Below, piece after piece: positions 1-6,009 of a stretch of DNA of 7,030 nucleotides (the first letter of the stretch is position 1; each line of letters starts with the position of its first letter). Source of the stretch: Giesbergeria sp. (GTDB lineage: Bacteria > Pseudomonadota > Gammaproteobacteria > Burkholderiales > Burkholderiaceae_C); the NCBI GenBank assembly GCA_030690515.1, contig JAUYGP010000476.1, positions 1-7,030 on the forward strand. Direction: 5' to 3'. The notes beneath the pieces are model-generated. The model saw only the letters and a list, made by a program, of their open reading frames with translations. It was not told the origin of the DNA and made no database searches. The translations under genes and the position numbers were made by a program.

Positions 1-730
1 CGGCAAAGCTGCTGACTAGCAGCACAGGCATTTCGTCCATGCGCCAGATACCGGCATCCGCTTCGTCCCAGGAATGCGGCTGGGGGTTGCGATAGCGCCA
101 TTGGCGCACCGTAGCGTCCCCTTCGGTCGTCTCGGGCTGCTCCTGCAGGCCATGCGCCTCAAAGCGCAGGTCCAAACCCTTGGCCACGCGCAGGGTGATC
201 TGGCTGTCCTCGTGCACGCCATAGGGAGAAAACTGGTGCACCGCCGAGAACTGCCCCGGGAACATGGCCTCCTTGTCGTCGATGCGGTAGGTCAGCCCGA
301 CAGAATCGCCCACAGCCAAGTCCGGAAATACGACCGAGATGCGCGTGCGGTCGGACAACAGCGGCGCGCCGCCGTTGCGACCATCATTCGCTTGGGTCTG
401 GTAATTGCCGGGAGGTACGTCGATGCGCCGCCCGTCCTGCTTGAGGGTGTAGGCCTCCAGCATCTGGCCCTTCTGGATACCGGTGCTGAACGAGAACGCA
501 AAAGACTTCAGGTCCTCCAGCGCGCTGGGCAGCGCAACCTGGTTCAGCACGGTGTAGGTATACGACGCACGGCCATCCTTCGCCACGTCATAAGCCACAT
601 GCCATTGCTTGAGCACCGAGGGCACCTGCGGGTTGGCATCGGTCTGCGCAGCCACGCCCCCCGCCCACAGGGCCAGGGCGCACAGCGCGCCTCGCGGCCA
701 GGCACGGGCACTTTGCAAAATGGGGGGCAT
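1..730 (-). CDS. Exported DUF3857 (transglutaminase-associated) protein, N-terminal part only
   Basis: The gene starts at the ATG at 730 and runs off the left edge of the window, so only 243 codons are visible and no stop is seen. Residues 1-28 form a signal peptide: Arg9 and Arg13, a hydrophobic stretch around ALCALALWAGG, and a likely cleavage after VAA. Residues of about 42-215 resemble the beta-rich DUF3857 domain, including the segment VVFPDLAVGDSVGLTYRI (about 133-150), which matches the family pattern of 'fP.v..G..l.Y'. In this family DUF3857 is normally followed by a transglutaminase-like Cys-His-Asp domain, which would lie outside the window; that is expectation, not observation. The protein is probably periplasmic or outer-membrane associated. 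The start is well supported by an AGGAGA ribosome binding site 4 bases upstream. The substrate and role are unknown. The family call is fairly secure; the presence of a catalytic domain is unverified. Confidence 0.8.
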   Translation of the reverse strand, partial: MPPILQSARAWPRGALCALALWAGGVAAQTDANPQVPSVLKQWHVAYDVAKDGRASYTYTVLNQVALPSALEDLKSFAFSFSTGIQKGQMLEAYTLKQDGRRIDVPPGNYQTQANDGRNGGAPLLSDRTRISVVFPDLAVGDSVGLTYRIDDKEAMFPGQFSAVHQFSPYGVHEDSQITLRVAKGLDLRFEAHGLQEQPETTEGDATVRQWRYRNPQPHSWDEADAGIWRMDEMPVLLVSSFA

Positions 731-734
731 GGCT

Positions 735-740
735 TCTCCT
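735..740 (-). promoter_or_regulatory. Ribosome binding site of the DUF3857 gene
   Basis: The minus strand reads AGGAGA followed by AGCC and then the ATG at 730. It is a strong Shine-Dalgarno match and fixes this start against the out-of-frame ATGs at 780 and 818. Confidence 0.75.
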
Positions 741-751
741 GACATTGGATT

Positions 752-777
752 CCCCGCAGCGACAACCGCAGGCGGGG
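752..777 (-). repeat. Short inverted repeat in the leader of the DUF3857 gene
   Basis: CCCCGC (752-757) and GCGGGG (772-777) form a 6-base GC-only stem with a 14-base loop, ending 11 bases upstream of the ribosome binding site. It is not followed by a T run, so it is not a terminator. It may be chance in GC-rich DNA or a structured 5' leader. Confidence 0.3.
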
Positions 778-821
778 CATCTTAAGAGACGCCGCGCCAC
801 GATGACGGGCCGAAGCAATGA

Positions 822-847
822 GTTACACCGCCCGAAGAGCGGCTAAC
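822..847 (-). repeat. Hairpin with UUCG tetraloop in the 731-937 gap
   Basis: On the minus strand CCGCTC-TTCG-GGCGG (842-828) folds into a five-pair stem with one bulged base closed by the very stable C(UUCG)G tetraloop. The flanking GTTA and TAAC can extend it across an internal loop. There is no U tract after it, so it is not a standard intrinsic terminator. It lies about 90 bases after the stop of the upstream gene (938) and about 90 bases before the DUF3857 start. It could protect a 3' end or terminate weakly. The rest of 731-937 shows no gene and no clear promoter. Confidence 0.35.
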
Positions 848-937
848 AACACCCAGCGAAGCGACCCTGGCTAGGCGTTCCGTCACACACAGTACGACAA
901 GACGAAACAACGACGCCAGGGGAGTTTTGTTTGCCTC

Positions 938-1609
938 CTAGATCCGCCGCGCCCACCACACAAAACCCAAGGCCGCCACGCCCAGCAGGATAGGCACCCA
1001 GGCCATCAGCAGCTCAATGGGCGAGGACGGGCGCATGCCCGACCACACCTCGACCCGCACGCTATCGAGCCGCAGGTTGGGCGCCGCATTGAACTCGATC
1101 ACGGGAGCGGCCTTGCGATCGGCCTTCAAGGTCACGGGTAGCGATGCCCCCAGCAGTTCGACCGCCTGCCCTGCCCGTGTGTTTTTGCGTGCCATTTCAG
1201 GCAATAGCACCTTGTTCAATGTGCCGTCGAGAACCCAGCCCAACTGCAGACGGGTGGCCACATCTCCATCGGCCAACGCAACGCCAGTGGCCTTGATGAC
1301 CAGGGTGTAGGGGCTACCAACGGTGGTCAGGTCAATGTCCGGGCCCTGCCAGGCTTGCGCACCGGCCAGGGGTTCGCCCGGCTGTGCATCTGCGGGCCGG
1401 GCCTGCGTGTTTTTTTCCTGAGACTGCAGAAACCGGGCCACGGCCTCGGGGGGGAGATCGTACGTTTTAAGCAAACGCAGGCCCCACTGGCCTGCAGCTT
1501 CCTCTGCGTGTACCGGCCAGGCGCTCATCAAGACTGCCAGCATGGCGGCCAGAACCCAAAACCAGTGCTCTGCGCGGCGGGTGCCGCGTGTCCCTGTCAG
1601 TGCGTGCAT
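938..1609 (-). CDS. Hypothetical secreted protein with C-terminal membrane anchor
   Basis: This 223-residue protein is not recognised. It has a clear signal peptide: basic residues at Arg8, Arg11 and Arg12, a hydrophobic core at about 16-31, and a likely cleavage after VHA (residue 35). At about residues 201-219 there is a second hydrophobic segment (LLMAWVPILLGVAALGFVWW), followed directly by the terminal ARRI. The predicted topology is a periplasmic domain of about 165 residues held in the inner membrane by its tail. The middle part is polar with alternating hydrophobic residues, suggesting beta structure, and has no cysteine pair or metal motif I can see. The first region carries a short helical-looking piece (PPEAVARFLQSQEKN). 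The start is supported by GAAGG 7 bases upstream. It lies between the transporter gene and the DUF3857 gene, with gaps of 128 and 207 bases, so cotranscription is possible but not shown. No function is proposed. Confidence 0.8.
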   Translation of the reverse strand: MHALTGTRGTRRAEHWFWVLAAMLAVLMSAWPVHAEEAAGQWGLRLLKTYDLPPEAVARFLQSQEKNTQARPADAQPGEPLAGAQAWQGPDIDLTTVGSPYTLVIKATGVALADGDVATRLQLGWVLDGTLNKVLLPEMARKNTRAGQAVELLGASLPVTLKADRKAAPVIEFNAAPNLRLDSVRVEVWSGMRPSSPIELLMAWVPILLGVAALGFVWWARRI

Positions 1610-1616
1610 TGTTCAA

Positions 1617-1621
1617 CCTTC
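1617..1621 (-). promoter_or_regulatory. Ribosome binding site of the anchored hypothetical protein
   Basis: The minus strand reads GAAGG, then 7 bases, then the ATG at 1609. Spacing and sequence are both typical and support this start. Confidence 0.6.
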
Positions 1622-1737
1622 TATGCCGCAGGTAGTTGTGCGGTGCGGCGCGAGTGTACCCAGACACCCGGCCACACGGGCCTGCTTTTGCGCCGCTTGG
1701 TTGAGAGCCGTCAAGGCCGGGCCGAAAAGCACGGGCC

Positions 1738-2706
1738 TCATGCGCCCGGCGGCAGCGAGCGCCTCTCGCGCAGCACCCGCGCGGCGCCGTCGGCCACCAG
1801 CACAGCCACGGCGGCAAATACCAGGCCGTACACGGGCCACTGCCCCTCGGCCACGGTCTCGCCCAGCAGCAAGGCGACCAGCACCAGCAGTACCGGCTCG
1901 ACATAGGTGAGCAAACCAAACAATCCCATGGGGAGAAGGCGACTGGCGGCCATGTACAGCGCCAGCGCCACCGCACTGACCACGCCCAGCATGGGCACCA
2001 GCGCCCACAACTTGGCATGCGCCACCACGACCGGCAGGGTCGATGGTTCGCGCAGCACAAACCAGGCGGCCACAGGCAGCATCACCGCCAAGTCAAGCCA
2101 GTGGCCCGCCAGTTGTTCGGTACGCAAACGGCGGCGCAGGGCAAAGTACACGGGGTAGCCCAGGGCCACCAGCCAGGTCTCCCACGACACGCCACCAGCG
2201 CGCAGCAGCTCAAACCCCACGCCTGCCGCCGCCAACCCGGTAGCCCAGCGGTGCGCGGGTGAGAGCCGCTCGCGGTAGATCACACGGCCCACCAGCACCA
2301 TCACCAGAGGCAGCAATAAATAGCCCAGCGACACAGGCAGCGCACGCCCATGCAGCGGCGCCCACATGAACAGCCATAGCTGTACACCCACCAGGGCACT
2401 GCTGGTCAGCAGGGCCAGCGCCAACGTCGGTTTGGCGCGCACGCGCTGCCACAGCGCCAGCACCTGCGCCGCCTCGCCACGCCAGAACAGCAGCGCAGTG
2501 GTGAAGGGCAACGTACACAGCACGCGCCAGCCAAAAATGGCCTCACCATCGAGCGGAGCCAGAAACGGGGACAGGTAGTAAATACCGCCAAACAGGAAGG
2601 AGGCGAGAACGGACGCAACAATGCCCTTGAACACAGCGAACAGGCTTTCAAAAGAAGAGGCCCGGGAGGCCCGGGCCGCAGAATCTGCCAGGAGGGCAAG
2701 CTCCAT
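1738..2706 (-). CDS. rarD: RarD-family EamA (drug/metabolite) transporter
   Basis: This inner-membrane transporter of the DMT superfamily has about ten hydrophobic segments arranged as two EamA halves. Recognisable RarD-type pieces are KGIVASVLASFLFGG near the N-terminus, GWR after the first helix, SLGYLLLPLVMVLVGR with the following ERL in the middle, and LLTYVEPVLLVLVALLLGE near the C-terminus, which lines up with QYIGP...GE of E. coli RarD. The substrate is not established for the family; E. coli RarD was linked to chloramphenicol sensitivity. The first ATG (2706) gives 322 residues but has no good ribosome binding site. Its first 24 residues are a non-hydrophobic, Ala/Ser/Arg-rich extension that the family lacks. 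A GTG at 2634 (GAAAG 10 bases upstream) would give 298 residues, close to the 296 of E. coli RarD, and may be the true start. A terminator-like hairpin falls between the two candidates. The family is sure; the start is not. Confidence 0.87.
   Translation of the reverse strand: MELALLADSAARASRASSFESLFAVFKGIVASVLASFLFGGIYYLSPFLAPLDGEAIFGWRVLCTLPFTTALLFWRGEAAQVLALWQRVRAKPTLALALLTSSALVGVQLWLFMWAPLHGRALPVSLGYLLLPLVMVLVGRVIYRERLSPAHRWATGLAAAGVGFELLRAGGVSWETWLVALGYPVYFALRRRLRTEQLAGHWLDLAVMLPVAAWFVLREPSTLPVVVAHAKLWALVPMLGVVSAVALALYMAASRLLPMGLFGLLTYVEPVLLVLVALLLGETVAEGQWPVYGLVFAAVAVLVADGAARVLRERRSLPPGA
2650..2677 (-). terminator. Terminator-like hairpin at the 5' end of the transporter gene (possible attenuator)
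   Basis: On the minus strand GGCCCGGG-CCT-CCCGGGCC (2677-2659) is a perfect 8-pair GC-only stem with a 3-base loop. It is immediately followed by TCTTCTTTT (2658-2650), in which 7 of 9 bases are T. This is the form of an intrinsic terminator. It lies within codons 10-16 of the longer transporter reading frame, or in the untranslated leader if translation begins at the GTG at 2634. Because it is downstream of the likely promoter and upstream of the conserved part of the gene, an attenuator is possible. The alternative is a chance GC repeat encoding Arg-Ala-Ser twice. Confidence 0.4.
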
Positions 2707-2770
2707 GACAAGGATTTGCCTGCACTTCCCTCCGCTGGGCGTTCGTACATGGCGAGGATTTGCGCGAAAT

Positions 2771-2789
2771 AGCTATATTAACGATAGCT
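2771..2789. promoter_or_regulatory. Dyad in AT-rich region, possible operator
   Basis: AGCTAT and ATAGCT are 6-base perfect inverted arms separated by 7 bases (ATTAACG). The inner symmetry CTAT-N7-ATAG contains the T-N11-A arrangement common in LysR-type regulator sites. It sits 65 bases upstream of the transporter ATG, inside the AT-rich gap, where an operator would be expected. No regulator gene is adjacent, so the binding protein is unknown. Such dyads also arise by chance in AT-rich DNA. Confidence 0.35.
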
Positions 2790-2820
2790 GCAAACGCTTT
2801 ATTTATAAGCCATACGTAGC

Positions 2821-2850
2821 ATTTTAACCTAATATATCTAAAAACATCAA
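2821..2850 (-). promoter_or_regulatory. Candidate sigma-70 promoter of the transporter gene
   Basis: On the minus strand TTGATG (2850-2845, 4 of 6 to the -35 consensus) is followed after 18 bases by TAAAAT (2826-2821, 5 of 6 to the -10 consensus). The -35 box overlaps the TGA of the upstream DHH gene. Transcription would begin near 2814, giving a leader of about 108 bases to the ATG at 2706 or about 180 bases to the GTG at 2634. The whole gap 2761-2850 has about 31% GC (28 of 90 bases), in sharp contrast to the coding DNA around it. Other AT-rich hexamers in the gap (for example TATAAA) could also serve. Confidence 0.4.
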
Positions 2851-3776
2851 ACCGCAGGAGCCGTGGCATCCAGCGATCCACTGAGCAATGCGGGCAGGCG
2901 ATCGATTCCCATGCGAAAACCGCAGGCCTGCGCATGGCCGCCACCGCCCATGCTTTCGGCCAAGGGAATGCAATCGAAACCGCGCTGCGAGCGCAGCCCC
3001 ACCTTGACCACGCCACCCTTGCCCGCAGACCACAGCAGCGCAAAGCTGCCGCTGCGCTTCGAGAGCATTTCACCCAGCAGGCTGTGGAACACACCGGGAG
3101 CGTTGAGCATCAAACCTTGCTGTCCATTGAAAGTGATGGGCAAGGCGCCCTCGGCCATGTCGGCGGCCAGCTTGTGGAATTTCTCGTCCATGGCCTGGCC
3201 ACGCGCCATGAAAGCGGCCGTCTGCGCCGGATCGAAGAAGGCAATAGCCTGCCATCGCTCAAAATCAAACGGCTCCATGTCCAGTGCGGCAAGAAAGGCT
3301 GCGCTCTCCGGGTACTGCCAGTTCCACAGGTCGCGGTCCTCGACGTAGCGCACGAGATCGGGCAAAGCCTCCTCAGGATGGAAAAACTCCCATGCCAGGC
3401 GGGCGCCCGATTTGTCCATATCGAAATGCACCACACCGCAGCGGCAGGCAAAGCCTGTGAGTTTTTCCGCCGCACTCTTGTGGTGGTCTAGCAGCACCAG
3501 CCGCTCTGCGCGCTCTTCAATGGCGCGCAGAATGTCTTCCGAAAAAGAAAAATCCAGAATGTAGACGGCCCGACCCGCCAGCGGCGGCAAGTCGTCCACG
3601 GACTTCGTATCGCCGTGGTCCAGGCCCACCAGCTCAACCTGGCCGCCGTAGTAGCGCCAGGCGGCCAGAGCGGCCGCAAACCCGTCGGGGCAACTGCGCC
3701 CATGGAACAAAACCAAGGGCAGGGGATCTTTCTTACTGGGCTTGACCAGCAATTGCAGGGGGAGAATGGTCTTCAT
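2847..3776 (-). CDS. DHH/DHHA1 phosphoesterase, NrnB-like
   Basis: This 309-residue cytoplasmic enzyme of the DHH phosphoesterase superfamily most resembles the group that contains oligoribonuclease NrnB and cyclic-nucleotide phosphodiesterases (COG2404). The expected activity is metal-dependent hydrolysis of short RNAs or related nucleotides; this is inferred from the family. Visible motifs in order are FHGRSCPDGFAAA (His25 and Asp31, motif I), VYILDFS (Asp75, motif II), LLDHHKSA (Asp97-His98-His99, the DHH signature), YVEDRDLW in the helical linker, and ESMGGGGHAQACGF (GGGGH at about 277-281) in the C-terminal DHHA1 substrate-binding domain. All catalytic elements look intact and the length is normal. 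The ATG at 3776 is chosen because the conserved part begins soon after it. It has no clear Shine-Dalgarno sequence, and an in-frame ATG at 3806 is a weak alternative. A much longer upstream frame to 4085 is only antisense to the TerB gene. It is transcribed divergently from the TerB gene across 70 bases. Confidence 0.88.
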   Translation of the reverse strand: MKTILPLQLLVKPSKKDPLPLVLFHGRSCPDGFAAALAAWRYYGGQVELVGLDHGDTKSVDDLPPLAGRAVYILDFSFSEDILRAIEERAERLVLLDHHKSAAEKLTGFACRCGVVHFDMDKSGARLAWEFFHPEEALPDLVRYVEDRDLWNWQYPESAAFLAALDMEPFDFERWQAIAFFDPAQTAAFMARGQAMDEKFHKLAADMAEGALPITFNGQQGLMLNAPGVFHSLLGEMLSKRSGSFALLWSAGKGGVVKVGLRSQRGFDCIPLAESMGGGGHAQACGFRMGIDRLPALLSGSLDATAPAV

Positions 3777-3846
3777 GGTGCAGGATTGTCGCGTGCCGGA
3801 GCCCATTGCACACGGGCACGCCCTCGCCCATGAACCACACACCACC
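3777..3846. promoter_or_regulatory. Divergent gap between the DHH and TerB genes
   Basis: These 70 bases separate two divergent start codons and must hold the start signals of both, unless promoters lie inside the opposite genes. I see no convincing -35/-10 pair on either strand and no good ribosome binding site before either ATG. The only weak AT-rich element is the hexamer GACAAT on the minus strand, too near the ATG to be persuasive. Confidence 0.3.
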
Positions 3847-4308
3847 ATGATCCAAGCCCTGAAAGACCTTTTCGACCACTTCGCACTGCCCGCTCCCGAC
3901 CGTGCCGACCCTGCACAGGCCGTGCAACTGGCGGCCGCAGTGCTGCTGGTGGAAGTGGCCCGCGCCGACGCCACGACCAGCGCTGTGGAGCAGCAAGCCC
4001 TGGTGCGAGCGCTGCAGCGCACCTTCGTCCTGGCGCCAGACGCATTGACCCGGCTGGTGGAACTAGCCACCACCACAGCGCACACGGCCTACGATTACCA
4101 GCGCTTCACCGGCACCTTGAACGACCACTTCACCCAAGCCCAGAAGATCGACCTGGTCGAAGCCATGTGGCAGGTGGCCTATGCCGATGACCACCTGGAT
4201 GCGCACGAGCACCACACCATCAGCAAGGTGGCCGGTCTGCTGCATGTCACCCACGGCGACTACATTGCGGCAAAGATGCGGGCCAAAGAGGCCGCGCAAG
4301 CGCACTGA
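3847..4308 (+). CDS. TerB-family protein
   Basis: This 153-residue, all-helical protein matches the TerB/DjlA-N fold (tellurite-resistance TerB-like, COG4103 type). The two characteristic helix-turn segments are AAVLLVEVARADATTSAVEQ (about 30-49) and MWQVAYADDHLDAHEHHTIS (about 107-126). The acidic residues Asp41, Asp114 and Glu121 are at the places where TerB proteins keep acidic, possibly metal-binding positions. There is no signal peptide or membrane helix, so it is cytoplasmic. No other ter genes are present, so a role in tellurite resistance should not be assumed; solitary members of this family are of unknown function. The ATG at 3847 begins the conserved helix (MIQALKDLFDHF). It lacks a clear ribosome binding site, and the frame stays open upstream to 3742, but that part overlaps the DHH gene and looks non-coding. 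Its TGA overlaps the truC start, so the two are cotranscribed. Confidence 0.82.
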   Translation: MIQALKDLFDHFALPAPDRADPAQAVQLAAAVLLVEVARADATTSAVEQQALVRALQRTFVLAPDALTRLVELATTTAHTAYDYQRFTGTLNDHFTQAQKIDLVEAMWQVAYADDHLDAHEHHTISKVAGLLHVTHGDYIAAKMRAKEAAQAH

Positions 4309-5060
4309 TGCCTTTGCTGCACATTCTCTGGCGCGATGACGATATGGTGGCGGTGTACAAACCTGCAGGCTGGCTGGTACACCGCACCGGACTGGATGCC
4401 GGGGAGACCCGTTTTGTAATGCAGGCGCTGCGCGACCAGTTGGGCCAGCATGTCTACCCCGTGCACCGGCTCGACAAGGGCACCTGCGGCGTGCTGGTGA
4501 TGGGCCTGCACCCTGCGGCGGCGCGCGCGCTGTCGCAGGCCTTTGAACACCATGCCGTGCGCAAGCGCTACTTGGCCATGGTGCGCGGCTGGTTCCCAGG
4601 CAGCGCCGAGGTAGACCATGCCCTGCGCCCCGACGACGCGCCCCCAGATGCCCCCGCTCAGCCGGCCCAGACGCGCTTGTGCAGCCTGGCACGCCTGGAG
4701 TTACCCGAGTCCAGCGATCCACGCTTTGCCCACACTCGCGCCTCGCTGGTGCAAGCGGTGCCACTGACCGGGCGGCGCCACCAGATTCGCCGCCACCTCA
4801 AGCACCTGGCCCACCCCATCATCGGCGATGCCACGCACGGCAAAGGCCCGCTGAACCGCTGGTGGGCCACCCGTCTGGGCCAGCAGCGGCTGTGGCTGCA
4901 TGCCTGGCAACTCGCACTGCCCCATCCGATGTCCGGCGAATGGCTGGAACTCGACAGCGGGCTCCTGCAGCCGCATGCCAGCAACGCTGACCTCGGCGAC
5001 TGGCATCGCCTGCTGGAGCGGCAGCCGTGGGATCGGCCCCTCAGTCCAATGGCCGCGTAA
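4308..5060 (+). CDS. truC: tRNA pseudouridine(65) synthase TruC
   Basis: This 250-residue enzyme of the RluA family is expected to convert uridine 65 in the T-arm stem region of certain tRNAs to pseudouridine. It aligns with E. coli TruC (about 260 residues) along its length: VYKPAGWLVHR (16-26), MQALRDQLGQHV (38-49), HRLDKGTCGVLVMGL with the catalytic Asp56, KRYLAMVRGW, TGRRHQIRRHLKHLAHPIIG followed by DATHGKG, and QRLWLHAWQL near the C-terminus. There is no S4 RNA-binding domain, as expected for TruC and unlike RluC or RluD. The start ATG shares its A with the TGA of the TerB gene (TGATG), and no separate ribosome binding site is close, which points to translational coupling. The last 20 bases overlap the end of the convergent deacylase gene. 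Nothing is missing or broken. Confidence 0.9.
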   Translation: MPLLHILWRDDDMVAVYKPAGWLVHRTGLDAGETRFVMQALRDQLGQHVYPVHRLDKGTCGVLVMGLHPAAARALSQAFEHHAVRKRYLAMVRGWFPGSAEVDHALRPDDAPPDAPAQPAQTRLCSLARLELPESSDPRFAHTRASLVQAVPLTGRRHQIRRHLKHLAHPIIGDATHGKGPLNRWWATRLGQQRLWLHAWQLALPHPMSGEWLELDSGLLQPHASNADLGDWHRLLERQPWDRPLSPMAA

Positions 5061-5979
5061 GGTACACCGCCTCACGCCCCACGATGGGCTCCCGGGTCGG
5101 CATGAAGATGGTGCACCTATCGCAGGGCGCGCGGATGTCATGCGGGCCGTCGGTGGCAATGAGGTCGCCTTGGGCAAACACCTCAAAACCCACCAGGGGC
5201 CGCACAAAACAGAAATCTGCCGTGCGCACCATGCAGGTCTCCAGCAGCTCAAACCGCCGTTGCACCAGAGGTTCGGCCCGTTGCCCCGCGCGCTCGATCA
5301 GACCAAAATGCGCCAGAAAATCCAGCGCAGCCACCGTGGCCACATCGGCCGCGCTTTGGCGAAAATGCTGGCCGCACTCCACCACCAAAGCCACCCCATC
5401 CCCATCGTCCTGGCCGTGGCGCCCATGCTGGATCAGCGGAGTGCCCGAACCCAACCCGCTGGGCATCACCAGGTGCACCGGCGGACGCCCCAAGGCCATG
5501 GCGGCAGCGGCGTTGCGCGTATATCCGGGGTACACCCAGAAGGGCTCCACGTCCTGGCTGGTGGAATGGATATCGAGAATATGGTCGGCCGCCGAAACCA
5601 CGGGCCGCAGTTCGCGCGCACGGCGCAGTTCCGGGCTGTCCTGCACGCCCTCAAGCTCATCGATGGACCAGACGCGGTTGAGGTTGTGCACCAGTTGGCG
5701 GCTCTCGAACGGACGGGCCGGGTCGAACGATTCATAGGCCGCCACATTGGCGAAGCTGATGGTCAACGTGCCCACCAGGGGGCGTATGCCCGTATCGAGC
5801 AGGTGCGTAGCGGCAACCATCCCACAAATCTCGTTGCCATGCGTCAGCGCATTGATCAGCACATGAGGGCCTGGCTTCCCAGACCCAAACCGGTGCACAT
5901 AGTCAATGCCGACGTTGCCCTGGCGATAGGCCGACAGGTCACGTGGCAGAACTTCAAAAATCGGGGGTTTGTGCGTCAT
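5041..5979 (-). CDS. Succinylglutamate desuccinylase/aspartoacylase-family zinc deacylase
   Basis: This 312-residue cytoplasmic enzyme belongs to the M14-like AstE/AspA family, zinc hydrolases that remove acyl groups from amino-acid derivatives. Visible motifs are THGNE (zinc ligands His47 and Glu50), NLNRVW (Asn99, Asn101, Arg102, the substrate-binding 'N.NR' element), LDIHST (third zinc ligand His138) and VVECGQH (catalytic Glu201). All expected active-site residues are present. The C-terminal 80-100 residues, including FVRPLVGFEVFAQGDLIATD, look like the beta domain found at the end of this family. The substrate cannot be read from sequence: no arginine-catabolism (ast) genes are nearby, so AstE proper is unlikely. 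The ATG at 5979 lies 30 bases after the OmpA gene stop on the same strand and has only a weak GGA upstream, suggesting cotranscription with it. Its end overlaps truC by 20 bases. Confidence 0.86.
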   Translation of the reverse strand: MTHKPPIFEVLPRDLSAYRQGNVGIDYVHRFGSGKPGPHVLINALTHGNEICGMVAATHLLDTGIRPLVGTLTISFANVAAYESFDPARPFESRQLVHNLNRVWSIDELEGVQDSPELRRARELRPVVSAADHILDIHSTSQDVEPFWVYPGYTRNAAAAMALGRPPVHLVMPSGLGSGTPLIQHGRHGQDDGDGVALVVECGQHFRQSAADVATVAALDFLAHFGLIERAGQRAEPLVQRRFELLETCMVRTADFCFVRPLVGFEVFAQGDLIATDGPHDIRAPCDRCTIFMPTREPIVGREAVYLTRPLD

Positions 5980-6009
5980 GCAGGGAATTCCATGTGGGGG
6001 TGCCGCAGC

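Noticed and set aside
74..742. 222-codon open frame on the plus strand
   Set aside because: It is the antisense shadow of the DUF3857 gene, which has a signal peptide, a strong ribosome binding site and a conserved domain pattern.
1736..1760. Possible terminator after the transporter stop
   Set aside because: GGCC repeats after the stop can pair weakly, but there is no T tract following them.
2678..2688. Palindrome GCAGAATCTGC next to the GC hairpin
   Set aside because: The arms are separated by one base, so it cannot form a stable hairpin, and it lies in the possible coding region with no matching copy noticed.
3777..4085. 103-codon upstream extension of the DHH phosphoesterase
   Set aside because: The extension is antisense to the TerB gene, is rich in Cys, Ser and Arg with no domain, and the conserved phosphoesterase begins just after the ATG at 3776.
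3847..4308. Part of a tellurite-resistance (ter) operon or a defence system
   Set aside because: No terC, terD, terZ or other ter or defence genes are nearby; solitary TerB-like proteins are common chromosomal genes.
4063..4764. 233-codon open frame on the minus strand
   Set aside because: It is antisense to the TerB and truC genes and has the Arg/Pro-rich composition of a shadow frame.
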